Part shown: in pieces, positions 52,921-61,125 of the stretch
Layout of the letters: each line of letters starts with the position of its first letter
How positions within the stretch are numbered: position 1 is the stretch's first letter
NCBI GenBank assembly: GCA_035041965.1
Contig: JAPYMA010000200.1
Coordinates: forward strand, 49,883 to 113,882
Reading direction: 5' to 3'
DNA: 64,000 nt
Source: Anisakis pegreffii
Lineage: Eukaryota; Nematoda; Chromadorea; Rhabditida; Anisakidae
Program-made: the position numbers and the translations under genes
Notes under the pieces: model-generated
What the model was told of the DNA's origin: nothing
The model's input: only the letters and a program-made list of their open reading frames with translations
Databases searched by the model: none

Positions 52921-54503
52921 TCAGTCACTTGGAATCACTCTACTGGGCCATCAGAAACGTATTTTGGAGTCATTAAAAGAGGCAAAATTGGAGCGTCGTC
53001 TACGTGTTGCAGAACGAATCAATGCCGAAACTGCAGCAGTAGCAGCAGAACTAGAGGCAGAGGGAACTGATAGTGGACAGGAGAGCAGGTTATTGATTAT
53101 TACTTTGTGTTATTGTTACTTTGTAATTACTGTCTTATTATTTACTATTATGTATTATTATTATTATTGTAAATAATTGTTATTTTTTAATACTGCTTAT
53201 TACTACTTATTTACTAGTGATGTTGTTGTTGTAATTGTATAGAAGTACGGCGCCATCGTCATCATGTAGAAGTGCGTCGCGTCACAAGAGCCAAATGCTG
53301 ATGCCATATGCTCAGCACCGCAAAGGACATCATCAGCAGCCCCACAGCAGCTCGTCGATCATCATCGGAGGGCAGCCAACCGAATGGCGACACTCATCGA
53401 GTACACTCATCGAAGAATGCGTCTCGTATTCAGCACACTATTTGGGCTCAATGGAGATATCAAACATCGAAGGAACTGAAGACTCGCGTAGAGCCATGAT
53501 TAAACTCAAGGTGCTGCTTCTTAGTGCTATTGTTGTTGTCGTGGTTGTTGTTGTTGTTTGTTTTGATGGTTGCTTGGTTGATTTGTTAGTGATGATAGCA
53601 GCGAGAACAGCAGTGATAAAGTCATCTTATTATCAGTAATCAGTGATAAAGTGGCCTTATCATCAGTAATCAGTGATAAAGTGGCCTTATCATCAGTAAT
53701 CAGTGATAAAGTGGCCTTATCATCAGTAATCAGTGATAAAGAATTGATTGGGTTTTGTTAATAGTAATGATAATGATAGTATTGCAGCAGTGGTTTTGAC
53801 AGTGGCATGTCGGCGTGCATTGTATTATTTATTGCATTGTTAGTGTTATTGTGATTTTAAGAAAAAATTTTTAACTAGCGCAACGCTTGCAGAAGGGTAT
53901 TCGTGAGATTGCAAAGGTGCCACAAGTGTTGTTAGAGATTTCGGTGGCCGGAGTTCGAGTGTTGGACGCGACAACGAAGGTATGCTTAGAGTTAGTTCAG
54001 TGATAACAATGCTACTAGCGGTAGTGATACTGATAATATCAGTGAACTTATCAGTAATGATGACAGACTTATGATAGCTGTGATAAGGGTAATAATAAGA
54101 CTGATAATGAGTGTTTTCAGCAGCTAACAGTAGAGCACGATATAACTCGTATCCAAATCGTGTGTCAGGATGAGCGTGATTTGAACTGTTTTGCGTACAT
54201 ATCACAGGATGGTGACAAGCATTTTTGTCATGTCTTTTGCGTTCTCACCGCGGTTAGAAATTTTTTTATTATTTATTATTATTATTATTATTGATATTAT
54301 TATTATTGTTATTATTATTATTGTTATTATTATTATTGTTATTATTATTATTGCTAGAATGATTGTAACGTTGGATATTGCAGGATGTTGCCACCGAAAT
54401 AATCATAACCTTGGGCCAGGCATTTGAGGTTTGCTACCGTTTGGCTAACGGCACCTACAGATCGGATGGTGCTGATCCAATCGTCATCAATCCGCTTCTT
54501 TAA
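38948..54503 (+). CDS. ANKS1: ANKS1/AIDA-1 (Odin) orthologue: ankyrin repeats, two SAM, PTB; 31 exons
   Basis: Cytoplasmic adaptor. Vertebrate members act in Eph-receptor signalling (Odin) and at the postsynaptic density (AIDA-1). Exons: 38948-38980, 39637-40062, 40388-40510, 40583-40802, 40883-40984, 41147-41224, 41292-42032, 42170-42597, 42962-43221, 43470-43555, 43635-43904, 44187-44663, 44778-44921, 45147-45442, 46183-46369, 46925-47196, 47363-47524, 47759-48433, 48922-49024, 49143-49272, 49359-49746, 50211-50378, 50494-51642, 51773-51931, 52135-52243, 52667-52797, 52925-53088, 53243-53523, 53879-53979, 54121-54252, 54384-54503. Total 8,115 bp, about 2,704 residues, stop TAA. Human ANKS1A and ANKS1B have about 1,130-1,250 residues. 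Order: ankyrin repeats (about 12-300), a long low-complexity region (about 310-2,320), SAM1, SAM2, PTB (about 2,560-2,685). The start MGAKELSAAQQ then ELFDAVRKGD matches the vertebrate start in style. Weak points: the exon 5 donor (GTCGTG), the exon 18 acceptor, and the exon 28 donor. Confidence 0.9.
39637..40984 (+). CDS. ANKS1: ANKS1 ankyrin-repeat exons 2-5
   Basis: Ankyrin units appear in family order: GYTALHLAALQGHTSVLSAL, GCLPIHLAAWNGHLEVVQLL, ESPLHLSAQHGHAKVVTALL, ETALDIAARLGKANVCRLII, YPLHAAARHGHIDCLQIL and GSALHVAALFGKVDAVKLLL, followed by GRTVLDTLREHES. The unit starting GCLPIHLAAWNG and the capping LDTLREH resemble vertebrate ANKS1 (FPIHLAAWKG; LDILKEH). Junctions are phase 0, 0, 1 and 1. 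Exon 2 ends at donor GTTTGT, and exon 3 follows a pyrimidine-rich TTGTACAG. Intron 2 contains a short GGATCT tandem. Confidence 0.95.
41147..51642 (+). CDS. ANKS1: ANKS1 expanded low-complexity middle region, exons 6-23
   Basis: About 2,000 residues separate the ankyrin and SAM domains, several times the vertebrate length. The stretch is full of amino-acid runs: poly-Ala (for example 42313-42345, 45179-45250, 50731-50765), poly-Gln (42535-42552, 43853-43868), poly-Asn (51147-51171), poly-Thr (50972-51042) and poly-His. There are cysteine clusters such as TCPKCSSDL near 41930 and CSCCSCN near 41728. Tyrosine motifs CYDNVP, RYDNVP and VYDNAP occur in exon 12. The block EWREINEIMESFGGGICRES, spanning exons 21/22, looks conserved and non-repetitive. 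Splice phases are consistent except at exon 17/18: phase 0 fits only if exon 18 starts at 47759, while the stronger coding frame could start at 47716 in phase 2. Confidence 0.8.
44187..44663 (+). CDS. ANKS1: ANKS1 exon 12 with three YDN(V/A)P tyrosine motifs
   Basis: The exon runs from GTTTAG to donor GTAGGT, phase 1 to 1. Within about 45 residues it encodes CYDNVPST, RYDNVPTN and VYDNAPPF, evenly spaced around an A/S-rich linker. Such motifs are typical tyrosine-phosphorylation and SH2-binding sites. Family knowledge (Odin is a Src-family substrate) makes that role plausible, but it is inference here. Confidence 0.8.
45179..45250 (+). repeat. Coding 18-bp repeat (ARDAAA)
   Basis: GCAGCAGCAGCACGAGAT is repeated about four times in frame in ANKS1 exon 14 and encodes AAARDA-type repeats. 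The period is a multiple of three, so the frame is kept. Confidence 0.9.
48809..48877. repeat. (ATT)n microsatellite in ANKS1 intron 18
   Basis: About 20 ATT units with one GTT interruption. Similar ATT runs lie just before the acceptors of several ANKS1 introns. Confidence 0.9.
51773..53088 (+). CDS. ANKS1: ANKS1 SAM1 and SAM2 exons 24-27
   Basis: Exons 24-25 carry SAM1: VANWLNVSVGVPNPRAKEI, LESHGFDSVKHM, then TLDRAAMHEIGLDKSTQHQI. Exons 26-27 carry SAM2: YVSDWLNSLELEDYLGHFI, LIVLALDPSAKHLK, SLGITLLGHQKRILESLKEA. The second matches the family pattern LGVTLxGHQKKIL closely. Junctions are phase 0, 1, 0 and 2. Vertebrate tandem SAM domains of AIDA-1 interact with each other and influence its localisation. 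Confidence 0.93.
52862..52920. repeat. (ATT)n microsatellite abutting the SAM2 exon acceptor
   Basis: An uninterrupted ATT run of about 19 units ends directly at the TTTCAG acceptor of exon 27. It apparently serves as the pyrimidine-rich tract. Confidence 0.9.
53243..54503 (+). CDS. ANKS1: ANKS1 PTB-domain exons 28-31
   Basis: Phosphotyrosine-binding domain at the C-terminus: YSAHYLGSMEISNIEGTEDS, then RLQKGIREIAKVPQVLLEIS, VAGVRVLDATTK, LTVEHDITRIQIVCQDERDL, CFAYISQ, HFCHVFCVLTA and IIITLGQAFEV, stop after INPLL. These match the vertebrate AIDA-1 PTB in order (YLGSM, KVPTIILSVS, GVKFIDA, IRNISCAAQD, FAYI, CHVF, TLGQAFEVAY). The exon 28 end is uncertain: donor GTGCTG at 53511 leaves a frame mismatch, while GTGCTA at 53524 restores phase but adds about five residues (VLLLT). 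Confidence 0.92.
53611..53742. repeat. 30-bp tandem repeat in ANKS1 intron 28
   Basis: CAGTGATAAAGTGGCCTTAT plus CATCAGTAAT, period 30, four to five copies, in the intron that splits the PTB domain. Confidence 0.92.
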
Positions 54504-57500
54504 TCCGGATTGTGCGACTTAATCTGCTGTCATAAGGAACACTTATTATTGTATACTGAATTTAATTTGTGGTTAATATTTAGAGCATTGGCTTATTATG
54601 CGTTGAAGAAATATTTTTGTGGTGTACCAATATAGCAATGCTCTGAATATATATTTGGTGGGTTCTTTTCAAAAATATTATTCATTTGAGCAGTGATTTT
54701 TTGTTTTGGTCTAATCGGTCAACTGATCTGATCTGATCTGATCTGTATTGTATGCGTCGTACGCGAGCGAGCACAGTAAATGTACAGGCCAGCGGCGGCG
54801 TATATAGGTAGTAATCAATGAGCTCATTTATTCATTGTCGTGTGTTGTTTCGGTGGTGTTCGGTGGTGTGTTTGGTGTGTCTGTGTTAAGTATGGGTAAT
54901 GTAGACTGGTGCACATTTTATATTGTTTGTTATCATTACTATTATTCTTGTTAGTAGTATTGTTATTTTTATTGTTATTATTGTTATTATTATTGTTACT
55001 ATTATTATTATTATTATTATTATTGGTATTACCGTATGTACTTATATTGATGCATATTCAGATTTTGTTGTGTATTCATGTGTTAATTAATTTATTTCTA
55101 TGTGGTTTTGAAGAGATACACCGATAGTAGTATAATAAGTTATATGATTGAGTCGATGTAATGTTATGGTTTATTGATGTGTTATTGTTGATTAGTGTGG
55201 CTGGTAAATTAATACGTGAATATATGTATATGCATAGGTGTTATGGAATCGGTTAAATATTCGTGTATTTATTAATGCATTTAATGAGTTGTTGATGCAT
55301 TGATTGTCGTTGAAATACAGTTAGAAGGTGCCATTTATTGTTATTGTTTGTTTGATGTTGTATTGTTTTGATTTGCTCGTAACTGAGTGTTTCAGTTTGT
55401 TTCCGGATTGGATTGGCGAGCCAGGGAAGAGGGGTGGGTTTGTATGAGATTATTATTGTTATTATTATTTCGGGGATGGTGAGGTGGATGGATGTAGACG
55501 TGTATGATTTATTGACGGACGGACGGGTTAGACTCTGGCTTGTTAGAATGGATGGCATCGGAATAGAGAGCAGGCGAGCAGTTGTTATTTTGGCCTCTTA
55601 GATGGCGGCGATGTGTAGTTATTTTGGCCTCAGATTAGGCCTAAGAATCATTGGTTATCGGATGCTGTTAAGTATATCAATGTCGCACTTTATTGGCAAC
55701 TTATTGATCAGCAGCAGGTAATGATTTACTTACTCTTATCGATAACTTTTATAGCGCATATTGAATTTGGTGTATGTATTTAGAAGTGAAACTTGAAGCG
55801 ATTACAGTAATGTGAGATGAAGCCAGCCAGCCAGCTACGACGCATAAGCTAGTAAGTGTGAATGTATGAACGACGACTGGAAGGGATTCATCGTTTCATA
55901 AGTGTATATTTATAGTCGGCGGACTAGATATCGGCCCGACATCGGCTAACATCCTATTGAATCTTGCCAATATCCATTGATCTAGAAGGGGACGACGATA
56001 AATTTTGTAGGAGATAGTGACAGACACCAACCATCAGGCTCTGTCTGATCCAATCATGGTGTGTGCAGCATCGTTTCTGTTAGAAGATGTTTTTATTATT
56101 TTCTGTGCTTATCCTCAAACAAATACCTAGTACCCTGTATCATGAATCTGTCGTCTGTCCACCAGTCAATTGGATGATGATCAATCATCTAAACTGGCCT
56201 CAGCACTTAGGACAGCAGTTGATCATGCGTCGTGATCATTGCGCTCGTTCATTTGAAAATTCATATTTATCAGACCGATCGATCGATCGATTTATTGATT
56301 AATTTATTGATTTGTTCAATATTCGTCTGTTTGTTCTCTAATCACGAATTAATTATTATTGTCCAATTGAAGTGTGTTACATCCAAATCGCCACGCGTGC
56401 ATCATTATAATGGCCAATATTGATTATAATAGCGGTTATTGAACGGTGATAATGATGACGATGATATGATATGATATGATATGATATGTACATATAATTG
56501 AACGTATCAATATAAATATACGATTGGATCAATTGGTTGCTACCGTTCAGTTTGTGTACCAGCTAATCTAGTTGGGATAGTAGGCATTAAGTGCATTGGA
56601 AATCAACTGAAATGACCAATGGACAAAGTAAGCAGCATTTATAAATCATTTATAAATTTTCATTTCTTTTAATTAAGTCATTAGTTGAGTAGACATCTAA
56701 TTAATGAGTTGAAGAAGTACACAATATATTACTGTGTAAATGTGTGATACAGCAGCGATTCAAGTAATAGTAATAATGATAGTGATCACAGTAGTAGAAA
56801 AATAGTCATAATTTGATAATGGCGATAAAAAATGGATTGATTGAACAAGACAGTAGTAGCAGATAATAGAGTGAGTTGAGTAGGAAAAGAATTGATAATG
56901 TTGTGAAAAATTTTTGGATCATATACGTACGTGCGATGATCAATCACTAGGTTAATGATGATCAATCACTAAGTTACAAGTTTATCGATTTGATAGTTGA
57001 TTTCGACAGACACCAAGCAGATCGAACGATATCGATCAGGTAAGAAAGATGATTGATTTGTGTTTAAGTGAATAGATTTTCAATAATTGTTTATACGGAA
57101 TGCATACTACTACTAACTATCTATCTATGTTGTTGAGTATGATCATTACGGTCATATAAAATCTCGAAATAAATGGTTTGTGTGATCAGCAGTGATTCAT
57201 TCATTTATTAATCATCATCAGCAGCAGCAGTTAATGAGAGTGCGATAGTCGCTTGTTGTTGTTGCATTTGTTGGGTGAAAATTATTTATTGATTGTGTTG
57301 GTGGTGGTTTAAGTCGGGTCGGATCGGCTCGGATCTGGATCGGGACGGGACGGGACGGATAGTGGTTTGGAGCAGACAGAGAGTTAGGTGTTGCCTTCAT
57401 TCGGTTGTTGACTAAGGACATTGAACCTGTTCGATTGCATGGCATATAAGATATAGATGTGTGTTGTGAAGAATCTTTTAGAGCACCTTCCTCTCGTTGA

Positions 57501-58655
57501 TTCGTAATCGTCGTCATCTCTTAAGATGTGATGTTCTGTCTGTCACAGGACAGGATAACGACCGACACACTACTGACAGACAGGCAGTTGCTGGGTATAT
57601 GTACCTGTTTGTACCTGTATTCATTATTGTTATCATTTAAGTGTGCTCTTTATTAGCTCATATTGTTATTGTTGTTATGATTGCATATATCTAAGTATTC
57701 AGCTTGGCTTTATGATGTGTCCAGGTTGGCCTTGTTATTATAAAGTGAGCAATTTTATAAGTGAAGAAGGATAAAAGTAAAAGAATGATTGTTGATTGAA
57801 CTGATGAATTAAGTTATGATTATGATAAGATTATGATGTTATTATTATATTATGATAAGATTATGATAAGATAATTATTATGATTATGATAAGATTAAGA
57901 TTTGTTGATTATGATAAGATTAAGATAATACTACTGGAAATCATATGGAATGTTTAATGTGTTTGGAAAACGTTTATTGACTGCTCAAGATCAGATCATG
58001 TATGTGACCATTTGAGTTTGAATCACATCGAATGAATGTATTTTTGCCGATTTGTTAGCGGCGGTGCCGTTTGATATTTCTCGAGTGCGTTCAGTTGATT
58101 TGATCTTGATCTAATTTACTAATAATATTTATTTTGTTATTTATTGTTTGGTGGCTGGCTAGTTTTTGATCGTATTAATGAAACTAAGAGCAGTTTTATA
58201 ATTGAAGAGTGTTTTATTGTGGACAGCTTAACCATGCAGCCACCCAGCAGCGTTTTATTTCTTCAGTTTGGTACTTTATAATATGAAGTAAGTAAGTGTA
58301 GAATAGAATGAATTTATTTATGTATTATGATAACAGTAGTGATATTTAGTAGTGATTATGATAACAGTAACAAGTAATGATAATTTAATATTTAGGTACG
58401 TTCTTATTCTTCTGCTTCATCAACTACTCTTGATGCATCTGTAATAGGCTGATGATTAACTGCTGCTGCCGCTGCTGATATATAATTGGTTTGGTTTGGT
58501 TATAGCTCTCATAATGGTTATGGTCATCAGTGTTCTCATGGTTATCGGAAGACTGATCTGATCTGATCTGATCTGATCTGATCTGATGCTCGATCGATCA
58601 CCTTTCATATTTATCTGAATCAAACAACAACTGAAACATTTGAATGAACTATTAG
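54504..58655. other. ANKS1 3' flank and intergenic region
   Basis: No exon supported. The proximal part should be ANKS1 3' UTR; no convincing AATAAA appears in the first kilobase. Repeats: GATCT runs at 54727-54745 and 58555-58588, an ATT run at 54985-55025, a GATCGATC palindrome at 56278, ATATG runs near 56464-56487, TATGATAAGAT repeats at 57820-57925, and GATT/TTAT words. Scattered short frames look random. Confidence 0.5.
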
Positions 58656-58671
58656 CAAGTGCGCCAGAACA

Positions 58672-59899
58672 ATGTGCTATTACTATTCATCAAGTGGTCG
58701 GCACAGTTTACGACGAATAATTTCAGTTGCTTTTATTGTATTATCGGCACTGGATAACGTCTCTAATGAGCAAAGTGTCAAAGATCAAGAAGGATTAGTG
58801 GAATGTCATCAGTGCTTTACACACTGTAAAACGCTTGGGAGTAATCGTTTTGATACGAGTAATTGTGAGTGTGGTGATGATGGTGATGATATGATGAGGA
58901 GTGGAGATTATAGTGGTGATGCTAATGTTTTGTTGAGTAATAATAACGATGCTCATCGTATTGGTGGTGGTGCAGAAGCTGCTGCTGCTGCTGCGGCGGC
59001 GGCGCAATCCGTATCCAAAAATAAATGCCTAGCGAAAGCATGTTTCGCAAAAATTGAAATATTTACACATGAAAAAACGGCTATTTTACAGGTAAAAGTC
59101 AGCTGAATTTAGTTATTAATTGAAGTTTTTATCATTTTAAATGGATGCAGTTTTTAAAATGATGACAACTGAATCACTACTACTGTTGAATGGTTTCACT
59201 TATGCTCTTAAAATTAGCAGATTTTAGCCGCCAGGTAGGTAGGTAGGTAGGTGTGGATGTGCCTCCTCGAAAAAATGACTGCGAGATGAATCAACTATAA
59301 GAATAATAGTGAAGATTTTTTAGATTTAGATCACAAAAATTAGATTTTGAAAAAAATCAAAAATCAAAAAAATTAGATTTTTAGATTTTAGATCGCAAAA
59401 TTTTCTGAGGAACAAATAAATAGTTTTTGGTTGTTATTGCTCTCATGATCGTAATTGCTCTCATATCGATCATTTATGTGTCTGATCTATTTAGAAGGGC
59501 TGTATCAACGAATTACCTGGTGCTTATGCTGGTTGTCAATATGTGGGACAGTCCGAATCAATACACTGTTATTGTAACGATAGTAATTTTTGTAATACAC
59601 GACAAAAGGTAATAACGTTGAAGAATATTTGTAATTGATCACTGATTTATTGATTGATTGATAACTGATCATGATCATAATTGATAATAATAATAATAAT
59701 ATTTTATAAATTTATCAGTCATACCAGAAAAGAATTTTAGTTGGATAATTATAATCCACGGCCAATGCCTGTGGTAGAATGTTGCGAATGCACGGGAACG
59801 ACTGAGGAACCGTGTGCCGAAAAGGAATGCACGAAACGATGCCGCGGTAACTACTGCTTAATCGATTTCGATGGTGTTCATCAAGTGCGTTTCATATCA

Positions 59900-59965
<66 letters not shown>

Positions 59966-60113
59966 TACTATTATTATTAATGTTATTGTTGTTAGTATTG
60001 TCATAAATTTTATCAATATTACTGCAGGGATGTGGTATTGGGATTCCAAGGCTTCAAGGCTTCCTACGTAGCAGCAATTACGCGAAATGGCAAGGACATA
60101 CCACATGCGCGAG
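58672..60113 (+). CDS. Secreted cysteine-rich Ly6/ET-module protein (4 exons, 3' end not found)
   Basis: Exons 58672-59091, 59495-59608, 59741-59884 and 60028-60113 join in phase 0 at GTAAAA, GTAATA and GTGCGT; the last ends in phase 2 at GTGGGT. The ATG follows an ACTATTAG acceptor by 16 bases. The N-terminus (RIISVAFIVLSALDNVSN) looks like a signal peptide. The first cysteine module runs CHQCFTHC, CECGD, a poly-Ala insert, CLAKACF, then KGCINELPGAYAGC and HCYCNDSNFCN, the C-x-C plus CN ending of Ly6/activin-receptor folds. The second module reads ECCECTGTTEEPC, CTKRCRGNYCLIDFDGVHQ, GCGIGIPRLQGFLRSSNY, which resembles the nematode ET module; its expected final CxC/CN should lie in a further exon. 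Reading through the last donor instead gives ten more residues to a stop at 60139. It is probably secreted or GPI-anchored, with unknown partner. Confidence 0.8.
59900..59960. repeat. (TTA)n microsatellite in Ly6/ET gene intron 3
   Basis: About 20 uninterrupted units. The exon frame reads into it as a tyrosine or isoleucine run past the donor, which is not coding. Confidence 0.9.
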
Positions 60114-61125
60114 GTGGGTGTTGGTTTTGTGGAGAGTTTAAAGTGAACTCTGTAAAGAATTAGAACTAACTCTGTAATGCTGATGTAATGCTGTGAAAGC
60201 ATTTCGGTTGAATGGAAACTTGCTTTGGTTGGTCATTTTCGGCTGAATTTGGACTGTCATCGACTGCTTATTCCTCTGTCATCATTCTATCGATTGTCTA
60301 TTATCACTGATCTGTTGTCTCGTCTCATATCTGATTGTCTTTCTGCGTTTTTGATTCAAAAAGCACATCAAACAGCGATATCTGATCAGATTGCGGGCGT
60401 AAACCATAAATCGTGCAGTAAACTATTAATCGCTGCACTGAATTAATTGCTTTTGGGAATTTAAGAAATTAGTGATAACGCAGTGAGTTCAGTCGTTTTT
60501 AGATGATTAAACTGAGACTTTTGAATGCGTTCCTCTTGTAAGTGCCAATGGCTTGAGGTTTTAGGCTGCGTGGCGGCTATATCCTAGACAAATGATCAGA
60601 GTATAACAAGGCAGGGTGATAATAGGTCAGTGAGCTCGAAGAGAAGAGTGTTCTGTGAGTTATTATCTGAAATACAGTGGTGATAGTTGATCAGAACTGA
60701 TTTTTATTTTATCGATCTGGAGGGAAAAGCGAGCTGTTGACAAATAAAAATTGATGTGGAGTGATGGAGAGGTAGATACTTAATCGCTGAATTGATCATA
60801 TGAAAGAAGAGAGTTTGGGCGGGAAAGGTAGTGATAAACAACGTGATATGATTAAAAAATATGGCGGGAGTGATAGAGATGCGAGAGTGTTGATGGTTAA
60901 ATAGTGATAGTTGGTGCCATTGCATTCATTTCATTTCGTATAGTTGGGTGGTGTGGTTGGGTTCGGTGTTAATTCATTTTCGATGTGTATTAAATTATTT
61001 CTTCATCCTATTTCGATATATTATGGTGTGTTTATGAGGTGTTGCAATTCGTATTAGGTTAACGATGTGGGTTCATATCAATTAATTAGTCATACCGGTC
61101 TAGAACGAGAGTGTCTCATAGCAAG
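60114..61125. other. Flank between the Ly6/ET gene and the satellite
   Basis: Probably contains the last intron and final exon of the cysteine-rich gene, which I could not identify. A pyrimidine-rich stretch at 60255-60345 and a candidate AG at 60390 are present, but the following frame stops after four codons. The stretch from 60700 is again C-poor. Confidence 0.4.
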
